From positions 1,917,001 to 1,981,000 of the forward strand of contig NZ_JAUALB010000001.1 in NCBI RefSeq assembly GCF_030345795.1: a stretch of 64,000 nucleotides of DNA, in the 5' to 3' direction. The DNA is from Micromonospora sp. WMMA1363 (GTDB lineage Bacteria > Actinomycetota > Actinomycetes > Mycobacteriales > Micromonosporaceae). The translations under genes were made by a program, and so were the position numbers. Below the pieces are notes generated by a model that saw only the letters and a program-made list of their open reading frames with translations, was not told the origin of the DNA and did not search any database. The first letter of the stretch is position 1, and each line of letters begins with the position of its first letter. Below are positions 8,807 to 19,549 of the stretch, one piece after another.

Positions 8807-9592
8807 TCAGCCCATGCTGTCGGCGGTGGGATCCGCCGGGGACGGTGGTGGCTGCGGCGTACCGCCGCCCGAGGTCAGGATCGGCTTCCCACGACGACGG
8901 CGCAGGAGCCCGAGGCCGACCAGGGCGACGACCCCCAGCAGGAGCACGACGCCCATGGCCAACGCCCACCAACCCCAGCCCAAGAAGTCGGTGCCGGTGC
9001 CGGTGTCGGTGTCGGTGGCCTCCGGGCATGCGTCCGCCGCGGCGGAGGCGCAGGCGACTGCGGTCAGCTCGCCCGGTTTCGCATCGCTGGCGGCGTACTG
9101 CCACGTCACCGAATTGCCGTTCACGGTGCCGTTAGTCTCGAGGACGCGACCGGGAAACGTCAGCGATATCTCGATCGAGAGCGCGTCCAGCGATTCGCCG
9201 TGATCCGCGGACGAGGAGACAGGGAAGGTAAACTCGTACTCGTTGCCGTCCCGGGTCAGCATCAGGGCATCGGACGAGAACCCCAGCACCGGTGTGTCCG
9301 TGTAGTCGATCTCGACACCGTAGGACCCAAGCTTGGAGTACGTCTTCTCCGTGCCGGACGGAAGCGCTGGATACTGTCCGACAACATTGTTGAATCCTAC
9401 TTGTAGAGCTGCCTCCGAATTCTTGTGCTCGTCAAGATAGTCCTCATCGAAGTACAGCAGAACCTGACCGTCGACGGTGTCGTCGTCGCCGATGCTCAAT
9501 CCGGCACGCAGATGTCCGCCACCGCCGGACAGTGCGACGACCAGCATCAGGCACACCGCGATGCGAGCCATCGCCACTCGCGTGGTTCCCAT
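8807..9592 (-). CDS. LppM-like membrane-anchored protein
   Basis: 261 aa; AAAGGAA precedes ATG 9592. It has an N-terminal signal sequence, an extracytoplasmic beta-rich domain starting GLSIGDDDTVDGQVLLYFDE that resembles the LppM (DUF3153) family, a short TDTGTGTD linker, a membrane helix (about 208-231) and an RRRR stop-transfer signal with a Pro-rich tail. LppM proteins are usually lipoproteins whose signal ends in LxGC. Here the corresponding position is LSGGGG, so the lipidation cysteine is absent and the protein is held only by its C-terminal helix. The role in actinomycetes is poorly known. It appears monocistronic. Confidence 0.65.
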   Translation of the reverse strand: MGTTRVAMARIAVCLMLVVALSGGGGHLRAGLSIGDDDTVDGQVLLYFDEDYLDEHKNSEAALQVGFNNVVGQYPALPSGTEKTYSKLGSYGVEIDYTDTPVLGFSSDALMLTRDGNEYEFTFPVSSSADHGESLDALSIEISLTFPGRVLETNGTVNGNSVTWQYAASDAKPGELTAVACASAAADACPEATDTDTGTGTDFLGWGWWALAMGVVLLLGVVALVGLGLLRRRRGKPILTSGGGTPQPPPSPADPTADSMG

Positions 9593-10113
9593 GACAGTTC
9601 CTTTGCACTCGATGTCCGCCTAGTCCCGTGTCCACCGGGGCTCCTAGTAGTCGTTTCGCAGGCCTGGACGCCGATCCCAGTGACCGATCAGGACAGCGTT
9701 GCCGAGACGGCTAGGAAGGTGCTCACCCGGATGACTGTTGATGTTCGTTTCCTGGACGTACGGGGTGGGGGCCCGCCGGCTGGAACCTCGGAATTCGTAC
9801 CGAAAGCCGCTGCGCGGCGAGCTCCGACCGGGTCACTCGAGCCGCTCTGGGCGATAGAGCCGGTTCCCGACCGGGATCCACCTCCGCCGATGGTAGCCGC
9901 CCCAACTCGCCGTCGAGGCGCAACGCCCTGAGCGTCAGTCGTTCTGCCCTAGCACCCCAATGGTCAGACACTTCACATCGACATTCTCCTCGTCGTACTA
10001 CTCGACAACGGACGACACTCTTAGGTTGGACCCTTCCCTTCGGGAAGGGTCAAGAACATCGTTCGTGGACGATCTTCTGTGATCAACAGGCGAGTGACGT
10101 CCTGGCCGTCATG
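9593..10113. other. intergenic between LppM-like gene and ISAs1 element
   Basis: No gene recognised. The stretch contains a strong hairpin and ends with the left target-site copy of the IS (10106-10113). Confidence 0.5.
10029..10051. terminator. 10-bp perfect stem, 3-nt loop hairpin
   Basis: GACCCTTCCC pairs perfectly with GGGAAGGGTC around TTC. No T-run is present on either side. It may be a terminator for transcription entering from either direction. Confidence 0.45.
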
Positions 10114-10404
10114 CCAGGGCCCCGGAGTAGTCCGGGAATGTCCGCTTGATCATGGGATGCTGTGGAGGTTGAGGGCGGCTGTGGGCGTGGTGTGAGCGCG
10201 GCGGGCGCTGGCGGTGTTGATCCAGCCGGTGAGGCGGAAGGTGCCGCGGATGATGTCGCGGAGGGTGGCCATGACGGCGGGGGTGTTGTGGGCGCGGACC
10301 TGGCTGGCGTCCTCGGCGAAGGTGACGTCTCTGATCCAGTGCGTAGGGTCGGCCGCATGGCGAGGTGCCTGTTGGGCAGGTCCTTTTCCATGCGGCCTCC
10401 CTCC

Positions 10405-10439
10405 GAACCGGACATGATAGTTTCCTGATCATCCGGCTC
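10405..10439 (-). ncRNA. group II intron domain V
   Basis: The catalytic hairpin reads GAGCCGGATGATCAGGAAAC and then closes with a CATGTCCGGTTC arm, matching the conserved bacterial domain V shape. It is followed directly by domain VI. Confidence 0.88.
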
Positions 10440-10462
10440 TCCAGTGACTGCTGCGTGAGCGT

Positions 10463-12229
10463 TCAGGCCGACTGCCAGCCCTGGATGCGGTCGTAGCATG
10501 AGCCGCAGACCACGAGGGACTTGCGGCGTCGTCGTGCCATGAGCTGCATCCAGTCGGGCTGTGCGTCTCCGGTTCTGGCGAGGTCAGCGAGTTTTCGGAC
10601 GTGGTGAACCTGAATGTTGTCCGTCTGCTTGCAGATCTCGCACGTGTTCGCCAGGAGCCTGCTGATCAGCTCCTTGTGCGGGTAACTCACCTGGAGCGGC
10701 CGACGGTCGGAGATGACCGCCGTTTTCTGTCGCTTGAGTGGAATGCCCCCGAACCGTGCTACCAGTGGTTGCCTGCCGTCGCGTTCGATGCGTGCCTCGA
10801 AGCAGGTGCGCAACCCGTGCGGTGTTTCGATCTTGGCTTTGTGTCGGGCCGCCATCTTCGACACCGTCGAGTGGTGCTTGCCTGCGAGGGTCTTGAGCAT
10901 GGAGGTCTTCATGACCCATTCGAGGCGGTGCAGCCGGTGAACGTCACCGGCCAGCAGGTAGTACTGGACGATGCCCCGATACTCGGCCCCGAACGTGGCG
11001 ATGATTGGGTGATCATCGTTGTGGATCAGGGCACCCCGGTGGGCGGGTTTGCCGCTTGCGAGGTAACGGGAGCACTTGGCCTTGATCACGTCCTTGGGCA
11101 CGCGCAGCCCGATCGCCGCGTTCGCCGAACGGCGGCCACGGACGATCCTGCGGCTGTCGTGCTGGATGGTGATGTCGTAGCCGAGGAACCGCGCCGCGCT
11201 GGAGCGGGCGTGGGTGATCAGCGTCTTCTCGTGCGACAGTTCCAGCTTGAGTTCGTCTCGCAGGAACGCCGCGAGTCGCTGCTTGATCTCCTCAGCTTCG
11301 GCCTTCGGTCCGGTGAACCCGAGTAGGTGATCATCTGCGTAGCGGCAGTAGCGCAGCCTCCGGTACTCCGGATCGTCAGGATCGGAACTGGGCAGGGTGC
11401 GCATCCGTTTGAGCAGCGTCCGGGCCTCGGCTCGGTCGCCGCGTCGACGGGCCGTCGCCAGCAGGTTGGCCACCTCAAGGTAGGCCGGGTTACGTGCCCG
11501 GCGTCCCCCTCGGGTGTACTCGGGAATCAGAACCTTCTCGACGAAGACGTCCAGCTTGTGCAGGTAGAGGTTGGACAGGATCGGGCTGGCGACCCCACCC
11601 TGCGGCGCGCCGGACAGCGTGGCGCCCCATCTCCAGTCCTCCAGGTATCCGGCGGTGAGCATGTTGCGCACCAGCCGCAGGAACCGGTTGTCGTGGATCT
11701 TCTCCGCCAGGATCGAGATCAAGATCTCGTGATCGAGACTCCCGAAACAGTCGGCGATGTCTCCCTCGATGAACCAGGCCGTTCCGGTCCAGGTGTTGGC
11801 CACCTCCCGCAACGCGGTATGGCAGCCCCGGCCGGGACGAAATCCGTGGGACCGGTCGGAGAACTGGGGCTCGTAGTAGGCCTCCAACAGCAGGCGCACC
11901 ACTTCGCCGACCAGCTTGTCTGACCAGGTAGGCAGGCCGAGGGGCCTGAGCTTGCCGCCCTTCTTCGAGATCATGACCCTGCGCACCGGACGGAACCGGT
12001 AACGCTCGTGGCGCATCGCCTCGATGATGCGGCCGATCTTGCCCAGCGACATGCCGTCCACGGTCTCCTGGGTGACCCCGGGCGTCATCGCACCCTTGTT
12101 GGCGTAGATGCGTCCGTAGGCCAGCAGATACAACTGCGGGTTGAACATCTGTCGATACAGTTCTTCCAGCGGCAGGCCACGCCTGCCGCGCTCACGCAGG
12201 ACACCCAGCACCGTTTCGGCGCTCTGCAT
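10463..12229 (-). CDS. ltrA: group II intron reverse transcriptase/maturase with HNH endonuclease
   Basis: 588 aa from ATG 12229, which has GGGAGG upstream. The RT core contains HGFRPGRGCHTAL, GDIADCFGSLDHE, SGAPQGGVASPILSN and the polymerase motif YADD (297-300), with two extra insertions between motifs. The maturase (X) region follows. The C-terminus has a zinc-ribbon HNH nuclease: CEIC, IQVHHVRKL and VCGSC. It would bind its own intron RNA, help it splice and copy it into DNA at the target. The whole frame is open, so this is the best candidate for an active retroelement in the window. Confidence 0.92.
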   Translation of the reverse strand: MQSAETVLGVLRERGRRGLPLEELYRQMFNPQLYLLAYGRIYANKGAMTPGVTQETVDGMSLGKIGRIIEAMRHERYRFRPVRRVMISKKGGKLRPLGLPTWSDKLVGEVVRLLLEAYYEPQFSDRSHGFRPGRGCHTALREVANTWTGTAWFIEGDIADCFGSLDHEILISILAEKIHDNRFLRLVRNMLTAGYLEDWRWGATLSGAPQGGVASPILSNLYLHKLDVFVEKVLIPEYTRGGRRARNPAYLEVANLLATARRRGDRAEARTLLKRMRTLPSSDPDDPEYRRLRYCRYADDHLLGFTGPKAEAEEIKQRLAAFLRDELKLELSHEKTLITHARSSAARFLGYDITIQHDSRRIVRGRRSANAAIGLRVPKDVIKAKCSRYLASGKPAHRGALIHNDDHPIIATFGAEYRGIVQYYLLAGDVHRLHRLEWVMKTSMLKTLAGKHHSTVSKMAARHKAKIETPHGLRTCFEARIERDGRQPLVARFGGIPLKRQKTAVISDRRPLQVSYPHKELISRLLANTCEICKQTDNIQVHHVRKLADLARTGDAQPDWMQLMARRRRKSLVVCGSCYDRIQGWQSA

Positions 12230-14027
12230 TACGCATACCTCCCAGTTCTGTGGTGTCCGATCACCTGGCCCCCTTCGCCCGTGCGGACGGCTTTCCCGTC
12301 CTCCCTGGCCGGTCGTGACTCCGGCGACTACTACGGGGCCTCCGTCGCCATAGGGCTCGCGCCCGTTAGGCGATCCCACGTTCGTCCTCGTCGTACGTGA
12401 CAGCGTGACGTAGGCGTCCCACTCATCTCCTTAAATGCCCTCGTTGGGCATCGCCCAGCGCCCGGAGGTTGCACCAGCCCCGTAGATACATGCCGGTGCA
12501 GAGCGCGGCGTCGGCTTCGAGCGTGGTGCCGACGGAGTCGAAATCTGCCTCGCTGGAGATTGGGCTTCAGGCAATTCAGCTTTCGCCATATCACGCGGGT
12601 CTCCCACCGCACCGCTCCTCACGCTTGGACACGGCCGATGGTTTGCTGGCATGCTCTGATCCCCTTCGCCTTTCGGCATCCGGGTAAGCCATCAGACCCA
12701 GAGATGTCCCTCCAATCTCTCCCGGCTGAGCCGGGAATACAGACGAGGCGTTGCGTGGCGCACACGCTGTTCTCGATGGTCCAGTGTTCGCGGGCCCAGG
12801 CGGCGATCTCCTCGGGTCGGGCTTGGTGGGTGGGGAGGTCGGTGATCGCGTAGACCACTTCGCTGGTCGACCTCTTCGTGCCCAGCGGGCGGCGTCTGCG
12901 GCGGATCCGCACGACTTGACGGGCGTGGGGGAATACCAGGTCATCGACGGTGACGACCTGAACCTCGCGGATCTCGGCGCGGCCGTGGCCGCGACTGCTC
13001 TGGCGATGCAGGACCGGCACCTGCTTCCAGGGCAGGCGCCGCAGCTGCGCGGCGAGTGTGGGCTGATTGTCTTTGACGGTGAACAGGTAGTGGGCGTGGC
13101 GCTGCTGCACGAGGTAGACGGCGTGGGGCGCGTTGGGCGTGCATGGCATCCGCGGTGATCACCGTGTCGGTCAGGTCGGCCGCGGCGATCTGGTCCAGCA
13201 GGGGCGCGAACTCACCGATTTCGTTGGTCTTCGCGGTGATCTCGCGGGCGGCGAGGGTGACCGCGTCGGTATGACGCACGGCGGACAGGATGAACACGCG
13301 ACTGCCGTCGGGCCGTTTGGCCCCGCGTAGACATTTACCGTCCACCGCGACGGCGGCGCGGCGCGGCCGGTCAGCGGGGGCGGCACGGTGAGCGCGACGC
13401 TGTTCCCGCTCGGGCACACCATCCGGAGTCACCGCGGCGGTCGCGGACCGGGCCAGCGCGGCCAGGTGCCCGTACCCGACGCCGGTCAGCACGCCCGGAT
13501 CAACCCTGGCGTAGGCGTCACGCAGGGTCCGCTCGTCAGGAACCCGGTACCGGCCGGTCAACGGGTTGAACGGGCAACCCAGCCGGGCCAGTTCCCGCTG
13601 TTCACAGCGTCGGACCCACTCCGCGATCGCGGTCAGCGAGTTGTGGCCGGCCGCGCTCATCGCGCACACCCCGATCGCCAGCAACGTCGCCAACCGGTAC
13701 CGCACACCACGAGGATCACGAGGGTCGGCGACCTGCGCCAACCGGTCCAGCAAGCCCGCAGACGGTGAATCGGCACCGATGGCGGCAGCCGCGGCGTGCC
13801 CCGCCCCGGCGATGAGCGATGATGACACAGCGAGCACGACACCCTTGGTGAGTCTTGAAGCGTAGACAACTTCATGATCCACAGGTGTCGTGCTCGCTCC
13901 TCATCCGGTCACGTCCCTCAGGACAACGTCAGGCCAAAAGGGACATTCGCGGACTACTCCGGGGCCCTGGCCGTCATGCCGGCCCCGGGTTCCAGGATGC
14001 CGTCCGGTGACCTTGCGCGCAGGTCAC

Positions 14028-16073
<2,046 letters not shown>

Positions 16074-16077
<4 letters not shown>

Positions 16078-16475
16078 GGTGTCGGCTCGCTCCCGCTGTG
16101 CTGGCTGTCGGTCGCGAGTTGCCCCAACAGCGCGGAGAGTTTTCCCTGCACCTCGATCACCTTGCGGGCCTTGTCCAACTCGGCGCGCAGCCGCTCGTTG
16201 TCTGCCCGCAACCGGGCTGCCTCCAGCACCGCCGGATCGGTCTTCGGCCGCCCGGCCGGCTTGGCCAGGGCCTCGCGGGCGCCGGCGTCACGCTGATGCT
16301 TCCACGCCGCGAGCAGCGACGTGTACAGGCCTTCCCGACGAAGCAGGGCGCCCTTGCCGGCCTTATCGAGGGTCTCGTACTCGGCCAGGATCCGCGCCTT
16401 GTACGCGGCGGTGTATGTCCTTGTTCGGGGCTTTGCTGGTACCTCGGGGTCGGGCACCGGGTGATGCGATGTCAC
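16074..16475 (-). CDS. IS3 transposase OrfA (copy 1)
   Basis: 133 aa helix-turn-helix subunit ([20 protein letters not shown], then [19 protein letters not shown]) followed by a leucine-zipper-like helix ([20 protein letters not shown]). It is translated just before OrfB and overlaps it by 4 bp. Confidence 0.88.
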
Positions 16476-16591
16476 GGGGGTGGATCTCCTTGCACGCCCT
16501 CACGGGTCAGAGTTTCAGCAGGTCAACCTGCCTTCCCCAAGGATGACACAGAGGGAACACGGAGCGGTAAAAAGACTCAGTCGGCAGGTAA

Positions 16592-17230
16592 GTGGAGGGC
16601 ACCGGCCGGACACTTCTTAGTGTGACAGCGATACCACACCGAGATCCGCCCGAGCCCGAGGGCAAGACATTCAACGACCTGTGGCAGCGACACTCCGCCC
16701 GGGTCATGGCGTACGCCCTGCGCCACGTCGATCCCGACACCGCCCAGGAGGTGGTGTCGGAGACCTTCCTGATCGCGTGGCGGCGGTTGCGCGACGTTCC
16801 CGGCGAGCCGCTGCCCTGGCTGCTGGTCGTCGCGCGTAACACGATCGCCAACCAGCGCCGCTCCGGTCACCGCCGCAACATGTTGCAGGCTGAGCTGCAG
16901 CGGCTAGAACTTGTCGCCGAGGCGGCCCCATCGGCGGAAGTCTCGGCCCTACAGCGGGCGGAGACGCTGACCGCGCTGGCCGCGCTGAGCGCCGTAGAAC
17001 GCGAAGCGCTGCTCCTGGTCGCCTGGGACGGGTTGAGCGCGGCACAGGCCGCCCGAGTGGCCGGCTGCTCCCGCGCGACGTTCCACCTACGGTTGCACCG
17101 CGCCCGGCGGCGGCTACGCACCACGATGGCCGATCCACCGCTGAGCAGCGCGGCGCAAACGCCTGATCGTTCCGCCGGGTCGTCGCTGCACATGACCCGG
17201 CCCACCTCGTCGCTGGAGGAGCCGACATGA
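16592..17230 (+). CDS. ECF-type RNA polymerase sigma factor
   Basis: Up to 212 aa; GTG at 16592 or GTG at 16622 can both serve, and neither has a strong ribosome site. Region 2 reads FNDLWQRHSARVMAYALRHV and VVSETFLIAWRRL. Region 4 has LSAVEREALLLVAWDGLSAA and an HTH ending SRATFHLRLHRARRRLR. This is the sigma-70 group 4 layout without sigma 1.1 or 3. The stop overlaps the start of the next gene (ATGA), which encodes a membrane protein likely to act as partner or anti-sigma. The gene lies 36 bp from the end of IS3 copy 1, so the native promoter may have been lost or replaced. Confidence 0.88.
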   Translation: MEGTGRTLLSVTAIPHRDPPEPEGKTFNDLWQRHSARVMAYALRHVDPDTAQEVVSETFLIAWRRLRDVPGEPLPWLLVVARNTIANQRRSGHRRNMLQAELQRLELVAEAAPSAEVSALQRAETLTALAALSAVEREALLLVAWDGLSAAQAARVAGCSRATFHLRLHRARRRLRTTMADPPLSSAAQTPDRSAGSSLHMTRPTSSLEEPT

Positions 17231-17973
17231 CCAAGCCCACCGATCCGCTGACCACCTTGACCGCGCTGCGTCCGCGTACCAGCATCGAGCACCTTTGGCC
17301 GTCGGCCAGCCGCGACGCCAGCCTCGCCGCCATCACCGCCACCGATCCCGCCGCCGCGGCGACCGCTCCCCGCCGGCGGCCCCGCCGCACCCGTCGACTG
17401 GTCCTGGCCGCGGTACTGAGCGTGCTCGCCATACCCGCCGGGCTGGGAGTGGCCAGTGCCACCGGCATCGTGCCCGAGGCCTTCCGCGACCTATGGATGT
17501 TGGAGCAGGACACCGGCGTGGACCTGGCGAACATCAGCCGGGTAGCCACCGCCCCCGGGCCCGAGGGTTCGGTCTTCGCGGTGTGGATGGCGACGAACCC
17601 CGACAACGACTACATCTGCCTCGTCCCGATCTTCGAAAAGCCCGACGGTGTCACCAAGCCGGAGCCGTCGGTGCTCCAGGACGGCGCCGCCGGATGCCAT
17701 CAGCACGATCCGAAGATGAAGCTGGGCGAGAACATGTGGGTCGGCAGCTCCCAAGACGAAACCGGTCGCCTCGACCTCGCTGTCTACGCCGTCAGCGCCG
17801 GCCGCACCACCCGTGCCGAGCTACGCATGCCCGACGGTTCCACACTGCCGGCACTACGCGTGAAGGACCGCTACGTGGGCTGGTTCCCCTACTCCCCGAA
17901 CGCACCCAAGCCTATCCTGACCGCCTACAACGCCTCCGGCGACGTCGCGGCACAGGTCAACGTACCCGACTGA
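17227..17973 (+). CDS. single-pass membrane protein, putative sigma-factor partner
   Basis: 248 aa, overlapping the sigma gene by 4 bp. An N-terminal cytoplasmic segment of about 55 residues is followed by an arginine-rich stretch, one hydrophobic helix (RLVLAAVLSVLAIPAGLGVA, about 58-77) and a roughly 165-residue outer domain with two cysteines. That topology suits an anti-sigma or signal-sensing protein, but there is no recognisable zinc anti-sigma motif (HxxxCxxC). Function is inferred from gene order only. Confidence 0.6.
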   Translation: MTKPTDPLTTLTALRPRTSIEHLWPSASRDASLAAITATDPAAAATAPRRRPRRTRRLVLAAVLSVLAIPAGLGVASATGIVPEAFRDLWMLEQDTGVDLANISRVATAPGPEGSVFAVWMATNPDNDYICLVPIFEKPDGVTKPEPSVLQDGAAGCHQHDPKMKLGENMWVGSSQDETGRLDLAVYAVSAGRTTRAELRMPDGSTLPALRVKDRYVGWFPYSPNAPKPILTAYNASGDVAAQVNVPD

Positions 17974-18610
17974 ATCATCGCGACGACCCGCAGCCGCGCT
18001 GCCAGACGGGTGCGCCGACAGCGGTCAACGGCTCTGGGCCACCTCTCCCGGGGGCGCAGACACGACCTTGTCGCCACCAAGGACACGATCCTGTCGCTCA
18101 ACACCTGGCCATCCGGCCAGCGACCCACCACAGGGCGAGCAGGCAGCAGGCCCGCACAGGGACGCTCAGGGCGTCCAGAGGCTCGGCCACGACGCGACGC
18201 CGGCGGCAGCGAACTTCGAGGGCAAGCCGGCGGCAGCCGGTGCGGCAGCTGGGCGCCGCAACCCACAACGGCGCCCAGCCACCCGCGGCGCCCGTTCCGG
18301 CCCAGCCACGATGGAACGCCCGCCCGGAGCCGCGGGCGGAACGCGGGCGTTCCGGAACGACGCGCGCGTTCCGGAACACCCCGGACCGTTCCGGCCGGGG
18401 CCGGCGGTCACCGTTCCGGAACGGTGACCGCGTCGCCGGCGGCCACGCCGGCGCGCAACCGCCGGGGGGGGGTAACGGGCACCCGTCGACGCCACAGGGG
18501 ACGGATCACCACCCGCCGGCGGATCGGCTGGGCGAGCAACACCCGGTCCGGCGGCGGTAAAGATGCAGAGGAGCGCGGTCAGGTGTGCAGAGGACTACAG
18601 AATCTGACAT
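17974..18610. other. 637-bp non-coding stretch with repeated palindromes
   Basis: No convincing gene. It contains three copies of GTTCCGGAAC between about 18348 and 18422, listed separately. Confidence 0.5.
18348..18430. repeat. repeated GTTCCGGAAC palindromes and a 26-bp perfect palindrome
   Basis: The 10-bp palindrome GTTCCGGAAC occurs at about 18348, 18368 and 18413, with a related CGTTCCGG between. The last copy is the centre of a perfect 26-bp palindrome at 18405-18430 (arms CGGTCACCGTTCC). The spacing of the first two is about two helix turns. It may be a protein-binding array or a terminator. Confidence 0.6.
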
Positions 18611-18954
18611 CTGCGCGAGGCCCTCGCCGCGTGCCGGGCCGGCGATCAGTTGGTCGTGACGAAACTGGACCGGCTCGCCCGCTCGGTCATCGACGCGCAC
18701 GACATCGCGAAGGAGTTGACCGCCCGGCGGTCAAGCTCAACCTCGGCGGTTCCATCCACGATCCGACCGATGCGATGGGCAAGCTGCTGTTCACGACTTT
18801 GGCGATGATCGCCGAGTTCGAGGCGGACCTGACCCGGCTGCGGACCCGGGAAGGCATGAAGATCGCCAAGGCGAAGGGTCGGCTGCGTGGCAAGGCACCC
18901 AAGCTGAGCGCGAAGCAGGAAGCTCATCTGGTGGCCTTAGACCCTGGTAAATAA
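18611..18954 (+). pseudogene. serine recombinase (resolvase/invertase) fragment
   Basis: The catalytic-domain segment LREALAACRAGDQLVVTKLD then RLARSVIDAHDI is present. A base lost near 18730 shifts the frame, which continues as KLNLGGSIHDPTDAMGKLLF and EADLTRLRTREGMKIAKAKG. The N-terminus with the active-site Ser is absent, and the C-terminal DNA-binding domain stops after KLSAKQEAHLVAL, where an IS5-type remnant probably begins. It is a remnant of a Tn3-like or phage-like recombinase. Confidence 0.8.
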
Positions 18955-19549
18955 GGGTGTCGGGTGGATGGCGGTCAGGGCGGGCATCGATGTCAGTGCC
19001 CGCGGTCAGCGTGGCGTCGTGACATGAGGAAGGGCCTCCGGTACGAGCGAAGGCGACTAAACCAGCACGACCGAAGGCCCAACCCTGTCTGTATACCTCG
19101 CCGCCGGGGCCGCCACGTCAGCGACCCCGGCCAGCCTCGCCGATCACTTGACCACCGCCCGGCCCAGGTACTACCCGTCGGACACCAGCGACGCCGAATG
19201 GCAGGTCCTGGCGCCGCACATCCCGGCCGGGACCGGCCGCGGGCGTCCGATCGTCTACCCACGCCGCGACATCGTGGACGCGATCCGCTACCTCGACCGC
19301 ACCGGCTGCCAGTGGGACGCACTACCCGCCGACTTCCCACACCCGAAACTGGTCTACCACTACTTCAAGACCTGGACCGCCGACGGCACCCTCACCCGGA
19401 TGCACAACCACCTGCGCGAACAGGTCCGCCAGCAGTGCGAGGACCGTGACGTGCAGCCCACCGCTGCGTTGCTGGACTCCCAGTCGGTGCGCGGCGCGGA
19501 GACCGTCGCCCGGTCCGGCCGTGGCTACGACGCGGGGAAGAAGGTGAAC
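18940..19549 (+). mobile_element. IS5-family element, 5' part only
   Basis: This remnant starts near the break in the resolvase and ends exactly at 19549, where an IS1182 element begins. The left end is approximate; the right half is missing and does not resume after the IS1182 element, so a deletion followed insertion. Confidence 0.65.
19148..19549 (+). pseudogene. IS5-family transposase, C-terminally truncated
   Basis: It begins MTTARPRYYPSDTSDAEWQV and continues DAIRYLDRTGCQWDALPADF, PTAALLDSQSVRGAE (first catalytic Asp region) and GRGYDAGKKVN, then runs into the IS1182 left end at 19550. The rest of the DDE domain is lost. Confidence 0.85.

Larger units (their letters stand above)
10343..12763 (-). 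ncRNA. group II intron with maturase gene
   Basis: The 5' end is at 12763 (GTGCG consensus on the minus strand) and the 3' end at 10343 (ends in AC). These boundaries follow from rejoining the transposase codons exactly. Domain V lies at 10405-10439: a stem starting GAGCCGGATG, a GAAA-type loop and closure by CCGGTTC. Domain VI follows as a long stem GGCCGCATGG/CCATGCGGCC. The maturase gene occupies domain IV. All parts of a splicing-competent retroelement appear present. Confidence 0.9.
10150..13882 (-). pseudogene. ISAs1-family transposase, intron-interrupted and frameshifted
   Basis: The N-terminal part (13882 down) shows the family opening LLDRLAQVADPRDPRGVRY, VDGKCLRGAKRPDGS and VITADAMHAQ. 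One extra C in a CCCC run at about 13125-13128 shifts the frame; it continues as YLVQQRHAHYLFTVKDNQPTL down to AAWAREHWTIENS. There a group II intron (10343-12763) interrupts it. Downstream of the intron the frame resumes as HWIRDVTFAEDASQVR and ends at 10150. Removing the intron rejoins the reading perfectly as IENSVHWIRDV, with the conserved glutamate region intact. The single-base insertion means that even a spliced message would not give an active enzyme, unless it is a sequencing error. Confidence 0.88.
10114..13970 (-). mobile_element. ISAs1-family element carrying a group II intron
   Basis: Terminal inverted repeats of 30 bp with one mismatch lie at 10114-10143 and 13941-13970, flanked by an 8-bp direct repeat CCGTCATG (10106-10113 and 13971-13978). 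Without the 2,421-bp intron the element is 1,436 bp, a normal ISAs1 size, and 8-10-bp duplications are normal for the family. It landed just beyond the 3' end of the S1 protease pseudogene. Confidence 0.9.

Noticed and set aside
18010-18954. A single 314-aa protein ending in resolvase sequence
   Set aside because: Only the last 75 or so residues are a real resolvase frame; the Arg/Pro-rich rest is non-coding, and the earlier resolvase part lies in another frame.
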